A stretch of 64,000 nt of DNA from Termitomyces sp. T153 (taxonomy: Eukaryota > Basidiomycota > Agaricomycetes > Agaricales > Lyophyllaceae). Positions 21,860-33,320 of this stretch are shown piece after piece. The notes under the pieces were generated by a model. That model made no database searches and was not told the DNA's origin. It saw only the letters and a list, made by a program, of their open reading frames with translations. The DNA lies in NCBI GenBank assembly GCA_018296165.2, contig JACKQL020000007.1, positions 1,533,181-1,597,180 of the forward strand, read 5' to 3'. The position numbers and the translations under genes were made by a program. How positions within the stretch are numbered: position 1 is the first letter of the stretch; each line of letters starts with the position of its first letter.

Positions 21860-23512
21860 ATGTCTACTCCGAGAAGTCCAGAGGCTTTATACCATGCAAT
21901 ACCCCAAGCTCTCGCGCCTGAAGATGACCATGAGAGTTCTCCGGATATCCTCGAACTTGAAACTGGCGAAACGCAGATGATGGAGGAATCTTTTGTTCCT
22001 TCAGATCCACCAGCTGTAGTAGTCGACACGCAGGTTTGGTGGATACACTTCATTTTGGGTTGCTGTGTTCTTTTACCATGGAATGGTGCGTTTACAGCAT
22101 ATCTGCTCAATATTGTGGCCAATCCACGTCTTACGCACGATGCACTGCAGTCATGATTACGGCAACACCATATTTTCTTTCTTGCCTGAAGGGTACCCCT
22201 CTGCAGGGAGTTTTTAGCTCTTACCTTTCAGTTACTCTCACGGCCACCAACTTTTTTTTCCTGGCACACGCTACAGCTGTGTCGAAACGAGTAGGTGAAA
22301 GTCTCCTTTTTCTAAGTGATATCCAAGTTCACAAGTTCTTGATCTAGACATCTCCTTCCCGTCAAATACGACAATGTCTAATGTGGCTATCCATTTTCTG
22401 CCTCCTTTTGACTATCAGCACCTACGTTCGCCTTCCGGCTAGCCTCTTCATGGCTCTCACTCTTTTAATCGGAGCCGCTCAATCGGCACTGGGATCCTAC
22501 CTACAGACCTCTGTAGTTGCTGTGGCCTCTCTCTTCGGTCCCCAGGCTCTGCAGTCCATGATGTCGGGACAAGCTGCCGTTGCTGTGGCTGTCAGCAGTG
22601 TCCAGGTCATGAGTTCTGCTCTCTTCGTTTGGAAATCCACACCAGAACAAATTACAGCCAATGCTGTCAATGGAGACGCGGAGAGGGACTCTGCCCGTGT
22701 CTTTTTTGCTCTTTCAACTTTCTTTCTTCTTATAAGTGCCTTCGCACATAACATACTTGTTTCCAAGACCACCTACAAGATCCTTATCGGGTCTCTGGAG
22801 TACAAGATGATTCCGGAGACAGGATCCGTAGAACACGAACAAGCCTTGACCTCTTTGGGGCGGGAAAACTTCGCTGCCGAATGGAATCGCATCATGCGAG
22901 TTGCGAAGGCGAATATTAGCTTTGAATTGGCTGTTGCTTATGTATTCATCGTCACTTTGGTATATCCTTATCTGGTTTTGGTAACGTTTCGTTGACCATC
23001 GTCCACAGGCTGTATTCCCTCCAATTTCCACTTCGGTACAACCTACAAACCCCGTTATTCACCCTCTACTATTCAACGCAGTACACTTCCTAGTTTTCAA
23101 TCTTGGTGACTTCCTCGGTCGTTATGTCTGCACAATTCCTAGTCTACTTATATGGTCTGCCACCTGGTTGACTACATTATCCCTTTCTCGCACCCTGTTC
23201 ATCCCCATCTTTCTCATGTGCAATATCCAGCGCTCAGCGGCAGAATCACCAACGACCCCTATCATCAACTCCGATTTCCTCTTCATGCTCATTCTTTTTG
23301 CCTTTGGCTTCTCCAATGGGTACGTGTCGAGCTTGTGTATGATGTCTGCTCCTTCACTGGATCACAATCCACGGTTGAAAGGAAGGAAGGAAGATGTTGA
23401 TGTTGCAGCCACCGTCGCAAGCTTCTCGCTTGTTGGTGGGCTTGCCCTCGGGAGCATGGCCAGCTTTGTAGTGAGGGCAGCTTTTTGTCGATGTAATCCA
23501 TTCAGTTCTTGA
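21860..23512 (+). CDS. Equilibrative nucleoside transporter (ENT/SLC29 family)
   Basis: Four exons (21860-22085, 22151-22290, 22348-22959, 23009-23512) join to 1482 nt, encoding 493 aa. The introns are GT-AG and 49-65 nt. An acidic soluble N-terminus (about 1-57) precedes TM1, which ends in the ENT hallmark LLPWN; then come ITATPYF and FSSYLSVTLTATNFFFLAHA. Further segments include LMALTLLIGAAQSALGSYLQ-like TM4-5, a central loop (about 200-290), FNLGDFLGRYVCTIP, and ANGY-like FAFGFSNGYVSSLCMM near the end. The FNLGDFLGR motif is a strong family marker. ENT proteins move nucleosides across vacuolar or plasma membranes; the yeast relative Fun26 is vacuolar. Membrane location here is inferred. 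No break is seen. Confidence 0.88.
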
Positions 23513-23599
23513 ACAAATCATCGAGATAGACGTGGACTATGATACAGGGGGTATATGATAAATCATGTATAATTGCAGGGAGGACAACCTACGTGTATA

Positions 23600-24096
23600 G
23601 GCCTAGCTACCTCCCTTTGTATCGTCAAGGAGGCTCTTGCTCGTTAGATAGGCGGCACCCGAATCCGCCTAAACTTCATAGCTGACAACTTTATTCTTGT
23701 CAATCAAAGTAAGCAGTCCCAGCTCTCGCCTGTGCTTAGCCACGTGGAACCGTGCATTAGCCTTCGTCACAACTTTACGGGCCTCTATATCGACCATGAA
23801 CTGGGAGAACCGCATATCGTCACATGACAATAGTGACGAGATAGTTTTGAAATACTTCCGTATCCTGTCAAGCCCAACAAAAGACCTTGTTAGAAAAGGA
23901 GTCAACGAAGGTTCCGAACCATATTCAAACACGGTGGCTCGTTGGGTCGTAGAAAGTGCGAGATCAGGATATCGATGGCCGTTTTGTTGGCAAAGTCGTC
24001 ACATAGGTTCTTGACATTGTCAATTTCATTTAAGGAGTGATAAGAGCTGTTATACCCAAGACTATTGAAGGATATAAAGGTGCGGAAGACATGCAA
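23600..24096 (-). pseudogene. Decayed SnoaL-like (NTF2-fold) gene
   Basis: The minus-strand pieces match a common Agaricomycete SnoaL-like protein of about 150 aa: NVKNLCDDFANKTAIDILIS (24029-23950), then in another frame FEYGSEPSLTPFLTRSFVGL and RIRKYFKTISSLLSCDDMRF (23930-23800), then TKANARF. After that an extra base shifts the frame (TWLSTGESWD is readable in the alternative frame at about 23745-23715). Finally NKVVSYEV, a TAG where family members have Trp, and ADSGAAYL (about 23670-23645). Two frame changes, a probable small deletion and one nonsense codon make it non-functional. It sits in the CpG-rich gene island, so it decayed without repeat-type mutation. Confidence 0.65.
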
Positions 24097-24737
24097 TTGG
24101 GGGCTTACTTATGTAATGCAGCTTATCTGATCTCGGTGATTGCCGATCATAAGGGTCTTTTCTTTTTGCCAGCTAAACTCAAATGTTCCCATGTAGCCTT
24201 CATACTTTGTGCGCTCTTCAGTAGGTCAGCGGGCCCGCTTAATCCTTCAAAGATGGGTTTCAGATCGATACCAAAACTTCATTGAGTACGTGTTTGTGAA
24301 TGGATTCGAGATACAACAGATCTTCTCGTGTTTTGCGCAAGGCCAATCGCGGTGATTATGCCACTGATTCAGCATTAATTTCCGAGTGCTATGGGGCTGT
24401 GGATTGGTTAAGGAATTATAAACAACGACGTGGATCTCCAAGCTTTTTCAACCTTGGGCCACCAACGAATTGACCTCAAATGTTGTCCTTCCTTCGGACC
24501 AGCTTTGCTTCTGGCTCACAAAGTGTACTGTCTGTAGCGTCATCGTGCTTTTGGCTTGTTCAGTCGCGTGTCATAGTCTTCACGGTTACTCCTCTGACCT
24601 CGTGGCTTCCTCGGGACGAAGATCTCACCTCATTGTAGCCAGCTCTCCATATATATAAAGCGATGGCCCTCTTGCTCCCTCATGTGGTTCTTCCTTCACT
24701 TACTCTTGTACCTCCTCCCCTCTTGATACTCCTTAGC
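24097..24737. promoter_or_regulatory. Intergenic region with TATA box upstream of the 24738 gene
   Basis: No gene is recognised. A clear TATA element (CATATATATAAAG, about 24648-24660) lies about 80 bp before the ATG at 24738. This is the reason for preferring that start over the in-frame ATG at 24663, which abuts the TATA. Confidence 0.5.
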
Positions 24738-25746
24738 ATGGCTTATCCTGCTTATGACAACTTTACCCACTCCCATTCTCGACGTCAGTCTATCGGCTAT
24801 GGGACACCTGTGTCCTACCAACATCCCATATATCCGGACAACTATTCTTATTCTGAGGTACATTTCTTTCTTGTTTACAAAAGCATGCCGTATGCAGTCT
24901 TTTTCCTGAACTGTTATTCTCATTAGTATCCTCAACCATCCTATCAACTGTATGGAGCACCTGCACGCGCAGCTACAATGCCAATGCCTGTCACTCACCG
25001 CTTGACTAGTCCATGTAGGTCTGATATTTGCTCGTCGAGAGCGATTTAGAAATTGGCTCTTCATTGACGTCACCGTCACCGGCTTTAGCGTATGATGACC
25101 TCGACATCCGCAACCCGTACTATCTTAATGATCAATATTCATCTGGTCATCTTCCAGGAGTTCCTCACTCGTCCGTGGTTATGAATCCTCGTCATCGTCG
25201 CCACTCAACTGTTTCTTATACGACTCGTCCGGCTCCCATGCTTGATACCTATCATCTGCCAGGCTCACTAAAAATTAAATTCAGGCGCAAGGGATCATTT
25301 AGTGCAGGAATAACCCTCAGAGAAGCGCAAGATCATTATATTCGATTGTCGGGAAATGATTCCTATAGTTTGTACGACTTTCATGGGGATGGGCACAACA
25401 GGATTTTATTGAGAATTCAGGCACGTTTTTGAGCTTTCATAGAGCAAACGTCCTGTTAATATTAGGTGGTCTTCTGATAGTGGGCTGGATACGCGTCAAT
25501 GACATATGATATCCCTTTGGATACGTATGATGGACGTGTTAGTCTCCAGACAGTTGCGAGGCGTATTTCAAGGGCATGCGTTCATTACTTGCAGGTGGGC
25601 AACTTTGGTCCTCGCCAAAATGACTCTGACCTGGCCGATGCTGCCTCCAGGCCAATATCATCCCTGTTGTCTGGGATCGTGTTGAACTGCACCATCTGGA
25701 GGAAGTTTCATATGGTGTCTGGCAGCCCATGCTTTCTACTCGGTGA
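24738..25746 (+). CDS. Conserved basidiomycete protein of unknown function (possibly DUF6741)
   Basis: Five exons (24738-24857, 24927-25014, 25089-25420, 25481-25594, 25651-25746) join to 750 nt, encoding 249 aa. The N-terminal 110 residues are Tyr/Pro/Ser-rich and probably disordered. The conserved C-terminal domain (about 120-249) reads GSLKIKFRRKGSFSAGITL, IRLSGNDSYSLYDFH, ILLRIQWAGYASMTYDIPL, YDGRVSLQTVARRISRACVH and WDRVELHHLEEVSYGVWQPM. It is familiar from many Agaricomycetes; the DUF number is from memory. Intron 3 (25421-25480) starts with GC, not GT (CAG|GCACGT ... TGATAG). Only this choice joins ILLRIQ to WAGY in frame. No function is known; the gene appears intact. Confidence 0.75.
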
Positions 25747-27200
25747 AAGATCATGTCACAAAATTTTGTGATGGATTTTCTGTGAATTTACAATTATCAT
25801 GCTCACCTGTTGCTTGTACTCTACTAGTATACCTTATCCTGAACTTTGTTTGAGTAAGATCCCACCATAGTATAGTCGTCGTTACTTAAACGTTATGGAA
25901 CTTTCTCTATTGTTTCATCTAGTCTTATCAGTAAGAAAGTTACCATTATCCTGTCTGGCCAGGTCTGAGTGAGGCTGCTCATGACAGCCTTTCAGAAGAT
26001 ATGACCACAAATTGGCAGTATCATAGGTGACATATCAGCTCATGTACTGCTTTTTAGTCTGTGAATTGGTAACTTCTGCACCAGTATAAAGGTGTTCCAG
26101 TTCTTAGAAGCAAATATCAATTTTCTCAGTTTGCTTTCATCCCACAATGGAGCTGATGAATGTTCCCTCAGAGGCATGTGTGAGTGGTAGTTGTCTGCTG
26201 CCATCAGAAATAAATGATACTGATAATTTGGCATCAGTCAAAAAAAGTCAGCAAGATTCCCAGAAAAAGATAAACACAGTTGTCTCTTTTTTCACTCTTT
26301 ATCATAGTAATTCCTAAACAAGACCCCTCATTCTCGGCTCTAATATGATGAGATCCACTTCTGCTGAATACAAAAAAGGCCAACTCAAAAACACAGAGGC
26401 ACAAGAAACCTCTTCATCCTGGAATGAGTGGATTTCAGTTATGAAGCAAGAAGGATAGATATATTACTTAAGATCAAGTTCTGGATGCTGCATTGTAAAT
26501 GGAAAGTTAAGATCATTCGCTCAGCACAGAATTTAGTATTTGTTTCCAGTTTCCTTAACAAATTTCAGTAACCAGTTTTGACATAATTCAGGAAAACACC
26601 TAAACATTTTGACAGTTTTGACTTTCTCAAAAAGGCAAAACACAAAATGGCTATGATTAGCAAGTTACATAGTCATCTGGCAGTCATAATGCCAGTGCTA
26701 CCTCTTCCCAGTAGACTTCAAGAATTCAAGAATGATTGTCACTTTGATATCACTTGATTTGGAACATGACCATCATGTTGGACATTTTCCATACCAAAAA
26801 AAAACTCTATCAGTCCACTCTCAGCCTCCATTAGAACCTATCATTGTATTATTTCTCTATTGTAAGAGTGAATGGGGCAGCTGACCACAACTATACCACT
26901 AGAAGTCTCACCAATGCCTATTATGATTTCATTTTGGGACTAGTATATATAGTATGGTATAACATGCAAAAGACAGGCATTTATATTATTAAGGACTTTC
27001 TGGGAGACTCCTGATTCATACAGGGTTCACGGGAGATTGTCACAGCCAAGATTAAAAATATGTTACTGTTGGTTTTCATCAGGCAAACCACTTGCATTTG
27101 GCAAGTGTTCAAGTTTAGTGTCTGTTAGGTCCAGCTGACCTGGGGGGGGCTCTCTCACTGTAGAGCAAGCAACCCACTAGTTGGAGAACTATGATGATTA
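25747..27200. other. CpG-poor repeat debris without recognisable gene
   Basis: CpG content falls sharply after about 25.9 kb. No coding motif, LTR end or terminal repeat is recognised here. Confidence 0.4.
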
Positions 27201-27438
27201 AGAGAACTTATGGAGTGTCAGAATTGGATGGAGGTCAAATGGATGGTCCACAAGTTTGGGGTTGGTGAGAATGCTAAGTCTGAAGGTTGATTGAGGTCAG
27301 AGGACTTAGGAATTGAACTGGAGTTTTGTTGGGGGTTTAAGACCAATGAATAGGTTATGAATTGAAGTAGTAGAGTTAGTAGTGATAAGTGCTGGGAAAT
27401 GGATAATGTTGAGTAAGGGTACCCACAGTTGGCACCCA
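27201..27438 (-). other. Leader of a minus-strand family A element
   Basis: The primer-site-like sequence next to the LTR reads, on the minus strand, TGGGTGCCAACTGTGGGTAC (27438-27419), the same as after LTR-A at 10651. The rest is CpG-poor leader sequence without a gene. Confidence 0.4.
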
Positions 27439-28143
27439 CACTAAGTCAAAGTCAAGGTCATCAAGACTGTTACTAAGTTGTTGATGATGACAAGAGAGAG
27501 CAATAAGAGATCTGAAGCTGGTAAGCTGAGAGCTAGTGAGGGGAATGGTACTCTGTTTGTTGTTTTTGGTCTCTATGTACAGACAGTATCTGTTTGTAGG
27601 TATAGTATTTAGAAAGGAAAGATTAGTTGCTGCCAGTGATGGCATCTGTCAAAGTGTTTATGATACATACTGGATGTCAGTCTAGTAACCAAGTATACAT
27701 ATGCAATGTCAATACAATGCATAAAAATTGTCAATCACAAGAAAAGAGCATTTCCAATGTCAATACCTGAAGTGTAGATGCTGTTCAAGTATGTTTGTAA
27801 GCTCAACAAGAAAAATGATAGGTAAGAAATCACACAGCTTTCAATATATCCCTCTTTAGAAATGAGGCAGTGTTGTTGCCAGGAAATGTTGCTAGCAGTC
27901 ATTGCTAAGAAGGTTTTGGCCTTGTTGTTCTAGATCCAAAGTCCAGATTCCATGTGATGTGGTTTGTGATCCATAAGTCTTGTAGTCACTAAAATCCCAT
28001 GCAGAGGCTACATCATTCCAGACCTTGGGGCTAGACTGCACATGATAAGTGTCATGACTTGTGCCAGGTCATGTACAATATAATCAGCTGCTGTCCAGTC
28101 AGAAATGCTAAAAATGGTGCTCAGCAACAAGTGGGTCTTATCA
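27439..28143 (-). repeat. LTR-A, minus orientation, inserted in a gag remnant
   Basis: Read on the minus strand it begins TGATAAGACCCACTTGTTGC and is colinear with 32017-32741. The GGTAGCTAAAGATG-side gag sequence resumes to its right at 28144, so this element landed inside an older minus-strand gag gene. Confidence 0.75.
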
Positions 28144-30490
28144 TTGGTCCATGGCATCTTTAGCTACCATAATATGTACCTTACACATGCAAACCTCATT
28201 ACTAGGTTCCTTCTTCCCATGCTCAGCATTGAGGACCTCTGTGAGGGCAAACAATCTCTCACTATCACTCTCCTGAGTATAGTACTTATTCTTATATGTT
28301 TTCAATTCAACATACTCCTCATCATTCTCCTAGGTCCCTTTGGACTCAGCTGCATTATCCTTGTTGGCCTCAGCAGGTTCTTCCTCCTGCTCGTTGTTGG
28401 CATCCCCCACATCTGAGGAAGCAGCAGTATGTACTGCTTGCACAAACACTCAAGGAGCTGGCTTAGCTGGCTCCCTGCATTCATGGGAAAAATGCCTGAC
28501 CTTTCCACACTTGTAACAGTTAGCAGATTGCCCAGAATCCTTGTCTAGTTGGCCAGATGCTATGGCCACTACATTTTTTCCTGCAGCAAGATGTTTTTCT
28601 TGCTGTACTGCATAAAACATGCAGACACTCATTAGCCAGTCTTCAAGTTCACTGAACTTGGCAGATCCAGCATATGGAGTGATTGTTTTTGATGGATCAC
28701 TCTTCCTAGGCTTGAGTCCATCTGAAATTGCTAGTTGAACAGCAAGCATTTACTCCATTGCCACTCATAGACAATCATGCATTGTCTGGCAGTGATACTC
28801 ATGGGCCTCCTCCACTCTAGAAGTGGTGAATTGTCCACAGTGTTGTGGCAGCATTGAAAACCACCATGGCTGTCTCTCTGGGAGGACTGTTGTCCTCCTC
28901 CCACTAGCTTTATAGCCCCCATTGTCCTCTTCATCTGCTGGACCATTACCTGGACCATTAGGATCTGGTGGACTTCCTCCTGGAGGTGGTGATGGTCCTT
29001 GACCAGGAAAGGGCAGTCCTCTTCTAGGTCCCCCACCACTTCCACCTGGCCCAAGCAGTCCATAATGAGGTGTCAAGGGCAGAGTGGATGCAGGATCACT
29101 CCCAGGTGATCCCCATTGGATATCTATTCTGCCCATTGCTCAGTTGCCAGACCAACTTGGAGGAACATTCCCTCCCTGGTCAGTTGGCCATGATGTGCAG
29201 TGGGGCTACTCATAGTCCTAACATGCTTGTCTGCCAGGGGAGAGTGAGAATCTTGCTCTTCCCTTTTTATGGGCCTTGTATGTTCTAGTGGAACATAATC
29301 CTCTGGCCATGCATCATAGGCAGTATTCCCCTGGAACACTATCCCTTGGTCAAAGTCCTCAAGATTACCATTGCAGAATTGCTGTAATGCAATTCTGTCC
29401 TCCCAAGTCAATGCTCTACACATTGACCCAGCAGTTCTCCTACACACCACAGGTTGCTCAATTGTAATCACTGACCCAGCTTCTACAGAAGCTGGGTCTG
29501 GAGCCACAATCATACTCATTGTAGGCCATCTCTGATGGTCTACTGCAGCCTGTCATGCCATATAATCATGTAGTTTCTCTCCAGACTGCTGCATGCTTGT
29601 AATAGGGTCAATGCTTTGTTGACTGGAGATAGTGGAGGTAATCAAGCCCCACCTATGAATGGTGATGGCATTGCAGACAATGCCTGCAATCTCCATACCT
29701 TCTTCCACTGGAGGTAGTCTGCTACCTCCTGCACTAAAAACAGCATATAAAGTTTCATGAACTTTACAGGGTCAGTTAGGATGATTCTCTTACCTAGTGA
29801 CTGCTGATTTGCAATATGTTTAGCTACTCTTGCAGCTAACTGTTGCTGGGTTGAGGGCTTTGGGACATCACCCTAGTCTTGCCAGAACACCAACACCCTT
29901 CTATGGAGGATGTCATCTGGGTTTGCTTCACCATCAGTATCTGAGGTGTCTCCAAATCCTTTGAAATTGTCTTGATGAATGCTGAGGGAACTGCTATGCA
30001 TAGACTCAGCATAGATCCTGCTTGCAAGCAAACAGGGCCATGGGCCCTGTGAAGAGGTTCTTCCTTACCCCTTAGCAGTATAATCACCATTGAAGAGTCA
30101 CTAAGGCCTCCCATGGCCTCTGGAAGGAATCTCAGTCCTTCCACTCATGGCATGGTAAGTGCATGCAAGGGGGTCTCCCTCTTGCTTGCTGCCCTCATTG
30201 CACCCTCTGGATCTACTGTTTGGTGCATTCAAGCAGAGAGCACTCAAGTGCTCTCAATTGTGGAGCTTATCCAACCACCCAAGGGTAGTCAAATAGGAGT
30301 GACTGTTGGCAGTCCTCCTGGCATCACTCCACTCTCCCTCCCCATGCCATAGTGTGATGTGGCAACATCCACTTGTTCATGTGGAACAGCTTGCACTGTT
30401 CTATTGAACCCTGGTTTGGACCTAGGCCCAAACACCTGACCTTTCATAGTCACCACTGTGCTCATTGCAGAAGGTAAATGTTAATTCAAC
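28144..30490 (-). pseudogene. Decayed, internally deleted gypsy gag on the minus strand
   Basis: Coding order runs from about 30470 (MKGQVFGPRSKPGFNRT) to the left. The 29136-28765 frame is Gly/Pro-rich (LLGPGGSGGGPRRGLPFPG). The 28749-28450 frame holds the capsid start (KTITPYAGSAKFSELEDWLM, SVCMFYAVQQ), followed at once by EKHLAAGK and a CCHC-like zinc knuckle, CYKCGKVRHFSHEC (the usual Gly-His pair reads Arg-His). Most of the capsid is missing between FYAVQQ and EKHLAAGK, with the frame kept, so this is a deletion derivative. Acidic C-terminal residues follow to 28144, where an LTR-A interrupts it. Confidence 0.6.
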
Positions 30491-30529
30491 ATTCTGATTG
30501 TAATCCATGGCAGTGAACTTCTCTTTTGG

Positions 30530-30792
30530 AAGTTTGGCTTCTCACTCTGCAAATCACACACTTGTTTGATTTAAAAAAATATAACATTTCCATTACAAGT
30601 TGCACAGCTTACTGTTTATACTTCATGAATCAAAACCAGTTGATTGATCTAGTCTGCAGAGTATGAAGTAAGGCACTGCCTTAGATAATTACATTATGGG
30701 TATTTAAGGGTAGCATCATGTGATGCTACCTTATGATATATAATTAAATAAGTATTACTGGGTAGGATACTAAGGGGGTAATGGGCACTCCA
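30530..30792 (-). repeat. Probable LTR with a 10-bp inverted repeat
   Basis: Upstream of the minus-strand gag, the minus strand reads TGTAATGGAGTGCCC from about 30796. It contains the inverted repeat GGTAGCATCA-TG-TGATGCTACC (30709-30730) and a TTAAATA word. Position before gag suggests its 5' LTR; the ends are not proven. Confidence 0.35.
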
Positions 30793-31710
30793 TTACAGCA
30801 GCACTCCAGTGTGCCCTAAGGCTGCCTCATTTACCAGCCACTCCTCCTGCCACCTCCCAAACTCTGCCTCTGCCTGGGATAGTCTGCCATCCAGCAAACC
30901 TCTTGCCCCCCTGCCTCCTCTGCAGGCCATACCTCTAGCTGTGCCAAATGCTCTTGCAGGCCCTGCACTTCTAGACCTCACTCCATGGCCATCTGCATGG
31001 CAGTTTTGTAATCCTGCTATGACACATCCCCCTCCTTCCACACCATGTGCTAATCCTCCCCTACCCTATGAAGCTTTTCCTCTTGTGTTGCTAGCATCCT
31101 TGTCAACCCCTCCATCTATTGACAAAGGAATGTTTTAGTAATTGAGGGCATAGGCTCAAGAGTGCCTGATGGATGCTCCACCAAAGCTTCTGAACCAGGG
31201 AAGTACATGTGGAGCCTAGGGGGGCCCACCATTGATATGTCCCCCCAGGGCCTCTTGCTGGGCCCAGCCTCCAGAGGCAGAGAGGCTCTCCATTTCTTTT
31301 TGTCCTGCCAGACTGGCACCTCCTCCCTGCAGCCTCTCCATGGTGGACCCACCTTCTCTGTTGACCTTCCCATAGTGGACCCACCTTCCCTGTTGACCTT
31401 CCCATGGTGGACCCACCTTCCTTGTTGATCTCCCCATAGTCAACCCACCTTCTCTGTTGACCTCTCCATGCTCTTCAGCACCCTGGCCTTGCATCTCTTG
31501 CCTAGCTGCCCCCTCACCCAATCCAGCTCCCATCTTTGCTCCATGGTAATGCAGGCCATGTGCCACTCCAGCAAGACCAAACACTTCTTGTGCTTTGTAC
31601 AGCATGGAAGGCAAACTAACAAATCTTGAGAAGGGACCCTGCAGCTAGCCCTTCAAACTCACACAACTCTTCCCATCAGGCACAGAGAGTGCACTAGAGA
31701 TGGTGGTTCA
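30793..31710 (-). pseudogene. Retroelement-associated coiled-coil ORF containing a minisatellite
   Basis: The minus strand encodes, in shifting frames, GLTRMLATQEEKLHRVGEDW, HMVWKEGDVS and GLEVQGLQEHLAQLEVW (about 31130-30930). This coiled-coil type is seen in retroelement-linked hypothetical proteins of Agaricomycetes. Upstream, the frame 31614-31216 spans a 32-bp tandem repeat that yields GPPWEGQQGRWVHYGKVNRE-like repeats. Stops and frame changes mark it as decayed. A role like that of the 662-2734 gene is possible, but no cysteine cluster was seen. Confidence 0.35.
31343..31470. repeat. 32-bp minisatellite, four copies
   Basis: Units start at 31343, 31375, 31407 and 31439 with the core GTGGACCCACCTTC(T/C)CTGTTGACC. 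A 32-bp period is not a multiple of three, so a reading frame through it uses all three phases. Confidence 0.85.
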
Positions 31711-32016
31711 ATGAAGAATGCAAACAGGACACACCAAAGACTTATCAGAGCCTTGGTCTGGCACCACTCCAGAGCCGAAGAACCTCATGCCCACCCAAGT
31801 GCCTCCACAAATACCTCTGGTGTCACCTCTACCTGGAAAGCCCTCTGTGCCTCCAGAACAACTTGCATGACTCCCAGCCCCAGATTTGGCCTTGAGGATT
31901 AAGCTGGGGGTGCTGGGGCTGAATGGCTGGTGGACCCCAGCCCCTGCATGCAAGAGGGGCCCCTGAAGGAGCCTGCCACTGCCACAGACAACTCTAGCAA
32001 ATTTGATCAGTACAGT
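31711..32016. other. Unassigned sequence before LTR-A
   Basis: Open on the minus strand (31708-32055) but without a recognisable domain. Possibly more of the coiled-coil gene. Confidence 0.25.
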
Positions 32017-32741
32017 TGATAAGACCCAACTGTCACTGGGCACCATTACTGACATCTTGGACTATCTTATCTGGGCAGCACCTGATGTGGACACAGTATG
32101 AGTAGGTACAAGTCACATGACTTTATCACATGGGATCTAGCCCCAAGGTCTGGAACAACATAGCTATTGCACAGGATCTTGGCAACTATGAGACTTCTGG
32201 ATCATGAGCCTCATCATGTGGAATCTAATGTTTAAAATCTAGAAAAATAAGGTCAAGACCTTTCCTTAGCAACAATCACTAGTGACATTACCTAGCAACA
32301 ACAATACTTCTTGAAAATGGATATATTAAAGGCCATATGACCCCTTACTTATCATTTCTCTTGTCTTGCTTACAAGCATACCTGAACAGCATCTACACTT
32401 CAGATATTGACATTAGGTATGCTCTTTTTTTGTTACTGACATTTATTATGCATCTCATCTTATTGACATCATATATGAATACTTGGTTACCATACTGACA
32501 TCTAGTATGTATCATGGACACTTTGGCAGATGCCATCACTGGTGGTGATTATATTTCCTTTCTAAATACTAGACCTACAAACAGTATAAATACTGCCTGT
32601 ACATACAGACAAAAAAACAACAAGAGTATTGTTCCCCCTCAGTAGCTCTCAGCCTACCAGCTTCAGACTTTTTTCTGTCTACTCTTGTCATTGTTAACAG
32701 CTTAGCAACAAGCCTCCAGCAACCTTGTACTAGATTGAGTG
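32017..32741 (+). repeat. LTR-A, unbroken old copy
   Basis: It starts TGATAAGACCCAACTGTCAC and ends before TGAGTGCCAATTACAGGTAC, a decayed primer site. It serves as the empty-site reference for the LTR-T insertion at 9298. CpG is nearly absent. Confidence 0.75.
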
Positions 32742-33320
32742 TGAGTGCCAATTACAGGTACTCTATAGTGTCTTTGTATCAGCAACACTAGCAACTACAG
32801 CTAGCAACTAATTTGCATTTGTCCTCCAACTCATACAGACATCACTTATTCTCCTTTTTCCCATCTCCTTCCTGTTGCCAGGTTCTTAATAACCTTAGCA
32901 AACTATCCTTGTCCTCTGCTTTTGTTCACCCTCCCTGTCCTTAGCAACTTTGCTTCCCTACTATCCCTACCAATACTTTTACTTCTTATCACTCAGTTCC
33001 CCTTCCTTAGTGACTTTTCCTACACTCCTCTTAGTGACCCTTTTGTCTTCACCCCTTTTTCCCTTCATTACCCAGCAACTTAGCAACTCTTTGTTGCAGT
33101 TCAACAACTCAGGCTAGCAATAGTGGCCTTTCCTACTTGCACTATTACTTCATCCCTGACCCATCTAGTACTCTAGTTTTCTGGGACATTTACTAACTTG
33201 CCCTCACTACTTCCTCTTGCCAGCTATCCTATCTGGTTGCCAGTTTTCAGGTTTTCTTTGTTTTCCTGCATAGCAACTAGGCAGCATAGGAGCACATCAC
33301 AGTACTGGAGGCAGGACTGC
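32742..33320 (+). other. Leader and gag start of a family A element
   Basis: It matches the leaders at 3557 and 10651, through CATAGCAACTAGGCAGCATA (gag start codon decayed ATG to ATA). No long frame remains. Confidence 0.45.

Noticed and set aside
24663..24737. Upstream in-frame ATG for the 249-aa protein
   Set aside because: It abuts the TATA box and would add a hydrophobic Leu/Pro stretch (LLLPHVVLPSLTLVPPPL) not expected in the family.
31103..31405. Minus-strand frames with GRSTGKVGPLWEGQQ-type repeats as a separate gene
   Set aside because: They are out-of-phase readings of the 32-bp minisatellite.
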